DNA of 64,000 nt from an uncultured Bacteroides sp. (GCA_900552645.1 USAN01000003.1:190624-254623); one strand, 5' to 3'; numbered from the stretch's first letter, positions 1 to 8,407 are shown. The notes: generated by a model from the letters alone, not told the origin. Numbers and translations: made by a program.

Positions 1-77
1 ATAATGAAAATAAAGAAATCGTAGCTACAGAAGCAACCGAGAACAAAGGAGAAATTAAAATCGACATTGATTTTTAA
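1..77 (+). CDS. 3' end of an unidentified gene (partial)
   Basis: An open frame enters from the left edge and stops at TAA 75-77. Only about 24 codons are visible. They encode an acidic, Lys/Glu-rich tail ending in KIDIDF. The visible part is too short and too low in complexity to assign a family. It is followed by a hairpin terminator at 107-148, so it appears to be the last gene of an upstream transcript that does not include rplY. Confidence 0.5.
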   Translation, partial: NENKEIVATEATENKGEIKIDIDF

Positions 78-106
78 TCAATTATACAGATAACTTAATT
101 AAAAGA

Positions 107-148
107 AGGCGTTTATTTTTTGAAAATTGAAAATAAACGCCTATTTTT
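107..148 (+). terminator. Intrinsic terminator upstream of rplY
   Basis: A 13-bp perfect inverted repeat (arms 107-119 and 130-142, 10-nt loop) is followed by a T tract. It would end transcripts of the truncated gene at the left edge. The same bases carry the rplY promoter. Confidence 0.7.
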
Positions 149-149
149 G
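119..149 (+). promoter_or_regulatory. Bacteroidetes-type promoter of the rplY operon
   Basis: TTTG at 119-122, a 19-bp spacer, then TATTTTTG at 142-149. This is a full match to the Bacteroidetes sigma-ABfr consensus. The -33 element sits in the loop of the upstream terminator and the -7 element overlaps its 3' arm and T tract. Predicted start is near 156, giving a leader of about 90 nt. Confidence 0.75.
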
Positions 150-164
150 CACCGCTTTCTAAGG

Positions 165-192
165 CATCGTGTGATATACCACATCGTGTGAT
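165..192 (+). repeat. Paired CATCGTGTGAT repeats in the rplY leader
   Basis: CATCGTGTGAT occurs exactly twice, at 165-175 and 182-192. The bases between form an imperfect dyad (TGTGATATACCACA, 170-183). The pair lies in the predicted 5' untranslated region of rplY, about 55 nt before the start codon. Function unknown; it could be an RNA element or a protein-binding site. Confidence 0.5.
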
Positions 193-247
193 GGCGAATT
201 AAGCAATTAATTATACTTAATTTAGAGTAACACAAAATTTTAAAAGA

Positions 248-841
248 ATGAAATCAATTGAAATCAAAGGTTCTTTAAGAACTGAATTTGGCAAGAAAGC
301 CACTCATGAACTTCGTAAGACTAGTGCTGTACCTTGCGTATTATACGGAGTAGAAAAAGACGAAAAAGGTCTTCCTGTAGCAACTCACTTTACAGTAAGC
401 ACTGATGCTCTTCGTAATCTTGTTTATACTCCTCATATTTATGTGGTAGATCTAAACATTGACGGTAAGGCTGTAAACGCTATCCTTAAGGATATTCAGT
501 TCCACCCAGTAACAGACAGCATTCTTCACGTTGACTTCTATCAGATTGATGAAGCTAAACCTATCGTAATGGAAGTTCCAGTTCAGTTGGAAGGTCTTGC
601 AGAAGGTGTACGTGCCGGTGGTAAATTGGCATTACAGTTACGTAAGCTAAAAGTTAAAGCTTTATTCAACGTAATTCCTGAACGTCTTGTTGTAGATGTA
701 ACTCCTCTTGGATTAGGAAAAACTGTAAAAGTTGGCGAACTTAGCTACGAAGGTCTTGAATTGATTAATGCTAAAGAAGCAGTAGTTTGTGCAGTTAAAT
801 TGACTCGTGCAGCTCGTGGTGCAGCAGCAGCAGCGAAATAA
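248..841 (+). CDS. rplY: 50S ribosomal protein L25 (Ctc/TL5 form)
   Basis: This protein binds 5S rRNA in the large ribosomal subunit. At 197 residues it is the long form: an N-terminal L25 beta-barrel (about residues 1-95) followed by the TL5/Ctc C-terminal beta domain (about 96-185). It ends in an Ala-rich, basic tail. The start ATG 248 follows an A-rich stretch with no Shine-Dalgarno sequence, as is usual in this phylum. It is first in an rplY-pth-hslR operon; the gap to pth is 27 bp. The rplY-pth pairing is common in bacteria and supports the call. Confidence 0.96.
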   Translation: MKSIEIKGSLRTEFGKKATHELRKTSAVPCVLYGVEKDEKGLPVATHFTVSTDALRNLVYTPHIYVVDLNIDGKAVNAILKDIQFHPVTDSILHVDFYQIDEAKPIVMEVPVQLEGLAEGVRAGGKLALQLRKLKVKALFNVIPERLVVDVTPLGLGKTVKVGELSYEGLELINAKEAVVCAVKLTRAARGAAAAAK

Positions 842-868
842 TTAATTCAATAAAATTTTATCCTGTCA

Positions 869-1432
869 ATGAAATATTTGATTGTAGGGCTGGGAAATAT
901 AGGTGATGAATACCGAAATACCCGTCACAACATAGGATTTAACGTATTGGACGCCCTTGCTAAGGCGTCCAATATTGTTTTTAGCGATGGAAGATATGGA
1001 GCTACGGCAAACTTATCAATAAAAGGACGTCAGCTTATACTGTTAAAACCATCTACTTACATGAATTTAAGTGGAAATGCAGTAAGGTATTGGATGCAGA
1101 AGGAAAACATATCTTTAGAGAATGTTCTTATTGTAGTAGACGACCTTGCTCTTCCATTCGGAACACTTCGTCTTAAAGGTAAAGGCAGTGATGCTGGACA
1201 TAACGGATTGAAGCATATTGCTGCAATTCTTGGTACTCAGAATTATGCCCGACTTAAATTCGGAATAGGAAATGACTTTCCTAAAGGTGGTCAAATAGAC
1301 TTCGTATTAGGAAAATTCTCGGAAGATGACATGAAGACGATGGACGAACATTTATTGCGAGCAGCAGAAATTATTAAAAGTTTTTGTCTGGCCGGAATAA
1401 ACATAACCATGAATCAGTCTAATAATAAATAA
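869..1432 (+). CDS. pth: Peptidyl-tRNA hydrolase
   Basis: Cleaves peptidyl-tRNAs released during abortive translation so the tRNA can be reused; cytoplasmic. At 187 aa it has normal Pth length. The family active-site residues can be seen: N10 in the GLGN motif, catalytic H20 in TRHNIGF, the Asn in STYMNLSGN, the Asp in VVDDLALPFG and the Asn in GHNGLK. It lies 27 bp after rplY, and its stop codon is separated from the hslR start by a single base, so translation is probably coupled. Confidence 0.97.
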   Translation: MKYLIVGLGNIGDEYRNTRHNIGFNVLDALAKASNIVFSDGRYGATANLSIKGRQLILLKPSTYMNLSGNAVRYWMQKENISLENVLIVVDDLALPFGTLRLKGKGSDAGHNGLKHIAAILGTQNYARLKFGIGNDFPKGGQIDFVLGKFSEDDMKTMDEHLLRAAEIIKSFCLAGINITMNQSNNK

Positions 1433-1433
1433 T

Positions 1434-1859
1434 ATGGCAGAAGCAAGATTAGATAAATGGCTGTGGGCGTCGAGAATATTCAAGACTCGTACGATTGCTG
1501 CAGAAGCTTGCAAAAAAGGTCGTATAAGCATAAACGGTTCGCAGGTTAAACCTGCCCGTATGATAAAAGTAGGCGATGTTATTCAGGTAAAAAAACCGCC
1601 TATAATGTACTCTTTCAAGGTACTTCAACCCATCGAAAAACGTGTAGGCGCTAAACTTGTTCCCGAAATAATGGAAAATGTTACTACACCCGATCAATAT
1701 GAGTTACTTGAAATGAATAAGATAAGCGGATTTGTAGACCGCGCACGAGGTACGGGACGTCCTACCAAGAAGGATAGAAGAAGTATGGACGATTTTACCG
1801 ATGCCGATTATTCATCGGACGATTTCGACTTTGAATTCGACTTTAGTGGAGAAGATTGA
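1434..1859 (+). CDS. hslR: S4-domain RNA-binding protein, Hsp15 family
   Basis: A 141-aa protein with an N-terminal S4 RNA-binding domain (about residues 4-62, beginning RLDKWLWASRIFKTR). E. coli Hsp15 of this family binds 50S subunits carrying stalled nascent chain-tRNA and helps recycle them. That role fits its position directly after pth, with which it shares a 1-bp junction. The C-terminal 25 residues are strongly acidic, with repeated Asp, Ser and Phe. Family assignment is secure; the stalled-50S role is inferred from E. coli. Confidence 0.88.
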   Translation: MAEARLDKWLWASRIFKTRTIAAEACKKGRISINGSQVKPARMIKVGDVIQVKKPPIMYSFKVLQPIEKRVGAKLVPEIMENVTTPDQYELLEMNKISGFVDRARGTGRPTKKDRRSMDDFTDADYSSDDFDFEFDFSGED

Positions 1860-1860
1860 C

Positions 1861-1905
1861 AAAAGATTCATATCATTATAATAAATCATGATATGAATCT
1901 TTTTT
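1861..1905 (+). terminator. Terminator of rplY-pth-hslR
   Basis: A long inverted repeat, arms 1861-1875 and 1889-1905, ends in a T run just after the hslR stop. Confidence 0.8.
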
Positions 1906-1999
1906 ATTTACATTATCTAACAGATATATTGTATCATAATAATTTACTGTTATTCTATTAGATATCGATAGTTGCTTGTAGCTATTTATTCACTACAAT

Positions 2000-2425
2000 T
2001 TAAAGATTTTCCTTTATAGACTGAATCATTGCATCGTATGCATCGTCCGATAAATATACCTTTCCCGGATTCATCTGGAATATACCACCATAATCTGGAC
2101 CATCTACATATTTAGGAATAAGATGAAAATGTAAATGTGAAAGCTTATCGCTGTAGGCTCCGTAATTTATCTTTTCAGGATGAAATACTTTATCCATTGC
2201 TCGCGTAACTCGTGTAACGTCTGCCATGAATGCATTGCGCTCTTCATCACTTAATTCGAACAAATCGTTAACATGGTCCTTGTATGCCACAAGGCAACGT
2301 CCATGATAAGTTTGCTCCTTAAATAGGAAAACGCGTGACACACTTAACTGAGCTATTTCAATCATTAAATTATGCAATGTCTCGTTGTTCTGACAATAGA
2401 GACACTCTTCCGGATTACTTCTCAT
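2000..2425 (-). CDS. HIT-family nucleotide hydrolase/transferase
   Basis: A 141-aa protein of the histidine-triad superfamily. The triad H97-L-H99-F-H101 is intact and is followed by the usual LIPK. A CxxC pair (C8, C11) lies near the N-terminus, as in several HIT proteins that bind zinc. HIT enzymes hydrolyse nucleoside phosphoramidates or dinucleoside polyphosphates; the exact substrate cannot be read from the sequence. It follows the Kef-type antiporter gene by 39 bp on the same strand with no terminator between them, so the two are probably cotranscribed. Confidence 0.85.
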   Translation of the reverse strand: MRSNPEECLYCQNNETLHNLMIEIAQLSVSRVFLFKEQTYHGRCLVAYKDHVNDLFELSDEERNAFMADVTRVTRAMDKVFHPEKINYGAYSDKLSHLHFHLIPKYVDGPDYGGIFQMNPGKVYLSDDAYDAMIQSIKENL

Positions 2426-2464
2426 ATTAAATTAAAGATTAATAGTTATATAATAAAATAGTAA

Positions 2465-4717
2465 TTATCTGTTATCTATCAAATGTATTAAATTTTTCTT
2501 CTCACCAACTACCCACACTATATCACCTGTAATAAATGGTTTGTCTACATTTGGTGCCATCAATATTCCTCCTTCTTTTTCTACTCCTACTATCAAGCAT
2601 TTATATAGATCGCGTATACCACTCTCCTTTATTGTTTTTCCAAGGAACTGCGACTTCGAATCAATAAGTATTTGATTTAAATTCATTTCTCTCTCTTCTA
2701 TATCCTGATCGGTAGTAACCTGTGCTACTCTATCGGCATTCTTTGTAAAGTGCTCCAACTGTTCGTCGGTACCTATTATTTGTAGATTATCTTCCGGAAA
2801 CAGTCTTGATGTTGCTCCTGGAATATTTATTCTTCTAGTTCCTCTGATTATAGATATTACATGCACGCCGAATTTATGACCTAAATCTAGATCCTTAAGA
2901 GTATGTCCCACCCATAAAGAATCCGAAGGTAATGTATAGTTGCTTATATGAAGATCACGCGAAATTAAATGTTCGGCATATTTAGGATTTTTTGTCCCAA
3001 TAAACTCGGCATGACTTTCTCGAAAACGCAGATTCTTAAGAAACATCCTTTCCATGAATATGGATTGTTTTTTAAGCCACCGCGACAGAATCATTATGGA
3101 CACAAGAATAATAGCAATAGCAGTAAGCAAAGTAGTAGAAGTCTGGTATATGTTACTTATTACGAATAGCACGAAAGCTATTGATATAATGAATCTGAGC
3201 AGAATAGTCGATATAAGTGGCGCACGGTTAAAACGGCTATCTTTCCATAACGCCTGAAATTCTATTGAATGATTCTTCTTCATTACTATAGCCCTAAGGA
3301 AAGGTGATATGCATAGAATAGTAATAAGGGCACCTATAAAATTAGCCCAATTAGATGCCAAATGCGCATTAAGGAAGGGAATTACAAACTCTAACGACAA
3401 AATTATTACAGCTATACTAAGTACAGAATAGACTGCTACTATCCTTATTATAGCAATTATAAGTTTTTTCCAATTATTGTGATGATTCATAGTAGTTGCA
3501 CCGGTAGTATATCCATCCAGCATCCATTTCCATTTTATAGGCAAATGATTTTCTACTATAAGATAAACAGGTGAAGCTACTCTTATAAGATAAGGAGTTA
3601 GGAATGTGGTAATTACAGATACAGATACTACAATAGGATACAAGAAATCGCTTGTTACTTTAAGACTCACACCCAAAGAAGCTATAATGAATGCAAATTC
3701 GCCTATCTGCATTAAGCTAAAACCGCATTGAAGAGATGTTTTTAATGGTTGGCCGGCAAGCAATACTCCACCTGTTCCAAATACTGCCTGCCCTAAAAGT
3801 ATAGCAAAAGTTATTACAAGTATAGGCCATATATATTGAACAATCATTGCCGGATCAACCATCATACCTACAGATACAAAAAAAATAGCTCCGAAAAGAT
3901 CTTTCACAGGTGTTACAAGTTTTTCTATCTTTTCAGCTTCTATAGTCTCTGCAAGTATTGAACCCATTATAAAAGCTCCGAAGGCAGCCGAAAAGCCTAC
4001 TTTCGTTGCTAATACAGCCATTCCAAAGCATAATGCAAGTGATATTATAAGTAAAGTTTCGTTAGTTATGAATTTTTTAGAATGACGAAGTATTATAGGA
4101 ATTAGATAAATACCTACTACAAACCATAATATTAGGAAAAACAAGAGTTTACCTATACTGAAAATCATATCACTCCCCTGAAAATTATTACTTACTGCCA
4201 ACGTACTAAGCAATACCATCAGTACTATTGCAAGTATATCTTCTATTATAAGGATGCTCAGCACTAAACTGGCAAATTTCTTTTGCCTCAATCCCATATC
4301 ATCAAATGCCTTGTATATAATGGTAGTAGAGGACATGGCCAGCATTCCACCAAGATACAAACAGTCCATTTTACTCCATCCGAACGACCATCCAACAAAT
4401 ATGCCTATCCATATCATACAAAATATAATAGTACAGGCAGATATTACGGCAGTACCTCCTACCTTTACAAGCTTCTTTACACTGAATTCAAGACCTAACG
4501 CAAAAAGTAGGAATATAACTCCAATCTCGGACCATGTATGAATGCTTGTCTTATCTATTACACTTGGAGTAAAATGAAGATGAGGACTTGCTATAAATCC
4601 GGCTACAATATATCCCAACACTAATGGCTGTTTCAGTTTCTTGAATATGACAGTCATTATGCCGGCAAATATAAGAATTAAAGCTAAGTCACTTATTAGA
4701 GGCGGTAAAGTAGACAT
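2465..4717 (-). CDS. Kef/CPA2-type cation:proton antiporter with tandem TrkA-C domains
   Basis: An inner-membrane monovalent cation/proton antiporter. About 12 hydrophobic segments cover residues 1-390. Family motifs include the region around GYIVAGFIASP and the ELGVIFLLFALGLEFS-like stretch. A second, less conserved membrane block (about 415-540) follows. The C-terminus carries two RCK_C/TrkA-C repeats (about 595-665 and 675-750) with no NAD-binding RCK_N domain. I chose ATG 4717 (750 aa): an upstream in-frame GTG at 4738 falls inside the promoter -7 box. The downstream HIT gene probably shares the transcript. Transported ion (K+ or Na+) is unknown. Confidence 0.88.
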   Translation of the reverse strand: MSTLPPLISDLALILIFAGIMTVIFKKLKQPLVLGYIVAGFIASPHLHFTPSVIDKTSIHTWSEIGVIFLLFALGLEFSVKKLVKVGGTAVISACTIIFCMIWIGIFVGWSFGWSKMDCLYLGGMLAMSSTTIIYKAFDDMGLRQKKFASLVLSILIIEDILAIVLMVLLSTLAVSNNFQGSDMIFSIGKLLFFLILWFVVGIYLIPIILRHSKKFITNETLLIISLALCFGMAVLATKVGFSAAFGAFIMGSILAETIEAEKIEKLVTPVKDLFGAIFFVSVGMMVDPAMIVQYIWPILVITFAILLGQAVFGTGGVLLAGQPLKTSLQCGFSLMQIGEFAFIIASLGVSLKVTSDFLYPIVVSVSVITTFLTPYLIRVASPVYLIVENHLPIKWKWMLDGYTTGATTMNHHNNWKKLIIAIIRIVAVYSVLSIAVIILSLEFVIPFLNAHLASNWANFIGALITILCISPFLRAIVMKKNHSIEFQALWKDSRFNRAPLISTILLRFIISIAFVLFVISNIYQTSTTLLTAIAIILVSIMILSRWLKKQSIFMERMFLKNLRFRESHAEFIGTKNPKYAEHLISRDLHISNYTLPSDSLWVGHTLKDLDLGHKFGVHVISIIRGTRRINIPGATSRLFPEDNLQIIGTDEQLEHFTKNADRVAQVTTDQDIEEREMNLNQILIDSKSQFLGKTIKESGIRDLYKCLIVGVEKEGGILMAPNVDKPFITGDIVWVVGEKKNLIHLIDNR

Positions 4718-4737
4718 ATTATGTTCTTTTATATACA

Positions 4738-4766
4738 CAAAAATAGAAAAATATAAGCAGCTTCAA
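4738..4766 (-). promoter_or_regulatory. Promoter of the Kef-type antiporter
   Basis: On the minus strand TTG (4766-4764), 18 bp, then TATTTTTG (4745-4738). The transcription start would lie only about 15 nt before ATG 4717, which excludes the longer GTG start at 4738. Confidence 0.6.
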
Positions 4767-4967
4767 CATATATTGTATGTATAATTTTATATTAATTATC
4801 TTATTATTAACTTAATATTTTATTTACTAGAAAGTTAGCATCAGCTACTTACAACGATAAAAACAACTAAACAATGAGAAAATCTTCCAATTCGTCGATT
4901 ATTTTTTCTATTTATAGATAAGAAGAATAGATTTAGCATACTGCATTAACTTAAATTATATAACCAT

Positions 4968-5699
4968 ATGAATATTACATGTGCTATTTTACATAAAGAC
5001 AAAACTGTTATTTGTAAGTTGAAGAAATATATAGAGCAGACTCCTTTTCTCTCTTTATGCGGTAATTTTTCAAGTCCGGTAGAGGCTTTGTCTAAATATT
5101 ATGAGCAGCAAATTCAGTTGTTCTTTGTAGGTATAGAAAATGAAGAAATGAATGGATTTCAATTTTGTCAATTACTAAACAATTCTACTAGGGTTATCTT
5201 TATATCTTCTCATAAAGAATATGCTGCCGATTGTTTCCGCCTTGATGCATTAGACTATCTTATGACCGACTTTACATACCCTATTTTTCTAGAAGCTACA
5301 AACAAAGCATTGAGATGGTTCAATTCAAAGAAAAATGTAACTGCACAGCAGCCCGAGAAGAAGATAGAAAAAGATAGATTTATATATATTAAATCGGAAT
5401 ACAAAGTAGTACGTCTTGACCTTATTCAGATTAACTACATAGAAGGATTGGGTGATTATATAAAAATATATTGTGCAAACGAGACAAAACCTCTTTTAAG
5501 TCTTTGTAGTATGAAAAACTTAGAAGAAATCTTGCCTACCGACGATTTTATAAGAGTACACAGATCGTATATAATACGCAAAGAGAAAATAAAGATATTG
5601 AAGAAAGGATATATTGTATTCGACAGTGTAAATATCCCTATAGGAGATTCTTATAGGAAAAAGTTTCAGGAATATCTTAGCAATCTTCCAATTCTATAG
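4968..5699 (+). CDS. LytTR-type response regulator with degenerate receiver domain
   Basis: A 243-aa DNA-binding regulator. Residues 1-120 have the length and fold pattern of a CheY-like receiver, and about 135-238 form a LytTR DNA-binding domain (IKSEYKVVRL, NYIEGLGDYIKIY, FIRVHRSYII). The receiver lacks the phospho-acceptor: the motif normally reading LDIQMPxMxG is VGIENEEMNG, so Gly55 replaces the Asp. The N-terminal acidic pair is reduced to HKDK, and the conserved switch Lys region reads LMTDF. It is therefore unlikely to be controlled by phosphorylation. No histidine kinase is adjacent. Its stop is 4 bp from the stop of the convergent barrel gene. Targets are unknown; the neighbouring DUF4270/Kelch genes are candidates. 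Confidence 0.85.
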   Translation: MNITCAILHKDKTVICKLKKYIEQTPFLSLCGNFSSPVEALSKYYEQQIQLFFVGIENEEMNGFQFCQLLNNSTRVIFISSHKEYAADCFRLDALDYLMTDFTYPIFLEATNKALRWFNSKKNVTAQQPEKKIEKDRFIYIKSEYKVVRLDLIQINYIEGLGDYIKIYCANETKPLLSLCSMKNLEEILPTDDFIRVHRSYIIRKEKIKILKKGYIVFDSVNIPIGDSYRKKFQEYLSNLPIL

Positions 5700-5703
5700 A
5701 TGA

Positions 5704-6894
5704 TTAATTGATTTTTCCTTTTGACATTCTTTCGCCAAAAGTCATGTTAAAGTTTAGCGACAATTTATCTTCTTGCATTAAATTTATCTTTGTATTAAGC
5801 TGTTTTTTCCATGAAATACCTATAGAGAGTACTGATTCTCTGAAAGGAATAGCTATGCCTGCATTTAAATCTAGATTATTCATTTTTCCCTGCCTGAACT
5901 TTATGTATGAATTACTGATTCCTACTCCACACATTAGTTCTACAGAACGACGTTGTGGTATAACATTGTATATCATACCAATATTCAATTTGTGCTGATC
6001 TATATATTCTACAGAGGTTATCGATGATTTGTTACGACTCCATTGAATCCAGTTATAGTCGGCAGTAAGTGTTATCTTTTTGTAATCATAAGTTAAACCT
6101 ACACCAACTCTCTGAGGAATATATTGATTATCATTATGGTAATAAGTATCAAGATCAGTGTCTACCGAACTATTGTCGTAAGTAAGAGTATTTTTTTGAC
6201 TTACATTTGTTGCCATTCCATAAACCAGTCCAAACGAGCACTTTTTTGTAAATGCATAATATAATCCAAAATCGGTATATAATGCACTTTTCTTTGATTC
6301 ACGTTTTACTACGGCCCCTTCATCAGTCTCTGTTTGTTCTATTTTTCCAGAAATCATGCCCACATTAACTCCTACTGAAATATTTTTTCTTAGCTGGTAC
6401 GCATTGGTGAAATAGAAACGATACAATCCTCCATCACCCTCAAAAAGAGATGAGATGTAAGAATCGGCAGTACCTTCTATTTCATTAACAGATTTTATCA
6501 TATACCCAACACTACTATATGGTGCTACTCCAATCACGGTATACCATTTAGGAAGCATCCTTACTCCTAAGGATATTCGGTTAGGATTGCCGGTACCGGC
6601 ACTGCTAGTTTCTCCAAGCATACTATATTTACTGTACGAAGCCGATATACCGAAATCGAAAACGAATTCCGTACTGTCAATTGAAGTTATGCAAGCAGCA
6701 TTCTGAGTATTGATAAAACCCTTTCTGTTCAATGCTATTGCCGCATTACCCAACCCTGAATATTTTCCTCCATCACCCATAGATAGTTCACCAAGTCCAT
6801 ACATGGAAGTTGGCACATTGGTAGTATTCTGTGCTTTAATTATTCCTGTAATAAACAGAAAAACAAAAGCTATACGTATTTTATTATTTATCAT
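5704..6894 (-). CDS. Outer-membrane beta-barrel protein
   Basis: A 396-aa exported protein with a signal peptide (residues 1-22, cleavage near KAQ) and alternating hydrophobic/aromatic strands through to the C-terminus. The early segment (MYGLGELSMGDGGKYSGLGNAAIAL) resembles the N-terminal hatch region of FadL/OmpP1-like barrels of Bacteroidetes. It overlaps the upstream DUF4270 gene by 4 bp (ATGA type), so the two are translationally coupled. Transport substrate is unknown. It could instead be an assembly or scaffold barrel for the DUF4270 lipoprotein rather than a solute channel. Confidence 0.7.
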   Translation of the reverse strand: MINNKIRIAFVFLFITGIIKAQNTTNVPTSMYGLGELSMGDGGKYSGLGNAAIALNRKGFINTQNAACITSIDSTEFVFDFGISASYSKYSMLGETSSAGTGNPNRISLGVRMLPKWYTVIGVAPYSSVGYMIKSVNEIEGTADSYISSLFEGDGGLYRFYFTNAYQLRKNISVGVNVGMISGKIEQTETDEGAVVKRESKKSALYTDFGLYYAFTKKCSFGLVYGMATNVSQKNTLTYDNSSVDTDLDTYYHNDNQYIPQRVGVGLTYDYKKITLTADYNWIQWSRNKSSITSVEYIDQHKLNIGMIYNVIPQRRSVELMCGVGISNSYIKFRQGKMNNLDLNAGIAIPFRESVLSIGISWKKQLNTKINLMQEDKLSLNFNMTFGERMSKGKIN

Positions 6895-8225
6895 TTATTA
6901 TATGCTTTATATCTAATATCCAATCTTACTTGTCCCTTCTCTTTTGTTCGGTCATTGGCAAAAACTACCTGATCGAAAGTACATACGAAATCATTATCAT
7001 CAAGTATCAGAAACAGTTTCTTTCTATTCATGCCCCATGTGCCAAGATTTTCTTGTATGAATGATGTTATGTTGAACGAATAATAAGTGTCATCTCCATA
7101 AACTTCATCAACTACAAGATTACCATTTTGTATGGTGGTACCCATAGAGTCGTATATCTGATCCTGAGTGTTATTATTGTCATCTGCTATATATAGGCGT
7201 AATGTTGATGGAAGCTGATTATATTTTCCATAGCTATTCTTTAAAGGATACAGATACAAAACTGCACTTTCTACAGATACTATGCTTCCGGCAACTTGTA
7301 TATTGTTCAGATAAGGAAATTCTATAGAGTTATATATCCCTGTTAATCCCTGCAAATATGCTCTCTTTCCAGTAAAGTCAGATGAGACTGAATTGAGCAT
7401 TCCCGTCTTAAGTCCAGCAATAGAAGTAGAACTTCTATCATGATCTACATGTGTAAAGGCATAGTCCTTGTTCACCTTGAATTTGATTTCGTTCTCTTCG
7501 AGCGAACTTCCCGATGTGTGATAGTATAACTTAATGTACATAACCGAATCGGTTACCATAAATCCTGTTATACAATTTCCTCCCTCTTCGGGTTTCAGTG
7601 CCAGTCCATGAAAATACTCACGAAAGTTATCCTGACTATCAAATGCTTCGCTTTCGGCCAATATATCATTGAATATCTTTCTTCCAAAAGAATCGGGCAT
7701 TCTTATCTCCAAATCTTTTTTTCTACCTGGTGATGGTTTATAGGAAAAATCGAACAATGGTAAATCTTCAGTAGCTATATTTGAGGAATTATACAAAGTT
7801 TCCTCCGAATTGAGAGCAATAGATTTTAATATTTTGTACACGCTTATCTTCTGTATAGACAATGTATCTCCCCAATATTTTCCAGATGGAGTCATATTGA
7901 ATGTTATTGAATCGAAGATATATGTACTTCCATCATCTACCACAAAACTACTTCTTTCAAACTCGGCATAATATGATGCAGATACTTTTCCAAATACAGT
8001 ATCTGTATAGTTTCCAACTTGTGCTATACTATCTCCTAACGTCTCGAGCGAATCTACCAATATTGTACTTATATCAACACTACAGGTATCAGTAAAAACA
8101 TTTCTGAAAGAACTATCAACCAAGCTTTCGCCTAATGAAGAGGTCTGATCCTGACAAGATAAGAATGAAGAAAACAATGTCAGGTAAGCAACTAAATAAA
8201 AAGTTTTATTTCTAATTAATATCAT
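6891..8225 (-). CDS. DUF4270 family lipoprotein
   Basis: A 444-aa protein with a lipoprotein signal: hydrophobic residues 9-23 and a lipobox SFLSC (Cys24). The body is rich in short beta strands with frequent Asp, Ser, Thr and Tyr. It has the DUF4270 hallmarks of paired blocks describing beta-sandwich strands, early on the D-S-I-T-F-N-M stretch and late on VRLDIRYK. The function of DUF4270 proteins is not established. It is coupled by a 4-bp overlap to the downstream barrel gene and is divergent from the Kelch lipoprotein, with a shared 180-bp control region. I infer a surface or periplasmic-face outer-membrane module. Confidence 0.78.
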   Translation of the reverse strand: MILIRNKTFYLVAYLTLFSSFLSCQDQTSSLGESLVDSSFRNVFTDTCSVDISTILVDSLETLGDSIAQVGNYTDTVFGKVSASYYAEFERSSFVVDDGSTYIFDSITFNMTPSGKYWGDTLSIQKISVYKILKSIALNSEETLYNSSNIATEDLPLFDFSYKPSPGRKKDLEIRMPDSFGRKIFNDILAESEAFDSQDNFREYFHGLALKPEEGGNCITGFMVTDSVMYIKLYYHTSGSSLEENEIKFKVNKDYAFTHVDHDRSSTSIAGLKTGMLNSVSSDFTGKRAYLQGLTGIYNSIEFPYLNNIQVAGSIVSVESAVLYLYPLKNSYGKYNQLPSTLRLYIADDNNNTQDQIYDSMGTTIQNGNLVVDEVYGDDTYYSFNITSFIQENLGTWGMNRKKLFLILDDNDFVCTFDQVVFANDRTKEKGQVRLDIRYKAYNK

Positions 8226-8300
8226 ATTTTTAATTATTTACCCGACAAAGGAAAAGAAATGCAACTATTCAAGCATAAAATAATCGTCAAACAAACAAGT

Positions 8301-8390
8301 TTTATCTTCTAACAGGTTTACCGATAAAACAACCCCGTTTATCGACCTTATTTGCAAGCTGACAACCACACTTATATCTTCGCCGATAAA
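8301..8390. promoter_or_regulatory. Cluster of CGATAAA boxes between divergent DUF4270 and Kelch genes
   Basis: CCGATAAA occurs at 8321-8328 and 8383-8390, with an inverted copy TTTATCG at 8338-8344 and a weaker inverted core TTTATC at 8301-8306. The 8322-8344 pair forms an imperfect dyad. The last box directly follows a likely -7 element (TATCTTCG, 8375-8382; TTTG at 8351-8354) of the Kelch gene. On the other strand, a possible -7 element for DUF4270 lies at 8253-8246. This arrangement fits an operator region, but no binding protein is known. Confidence 0.4.
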
Positions 8391-8407
8391 AAATTTTGGT
8401 ATATAAA

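Noticed and set aside
4254..4541. Open frame of 95 codons opposite the antiporter gene
   Set aside because: It lies wholly antisense to a conserved membrane protein, and its composition mirrors the codons of that gene; no start signal.
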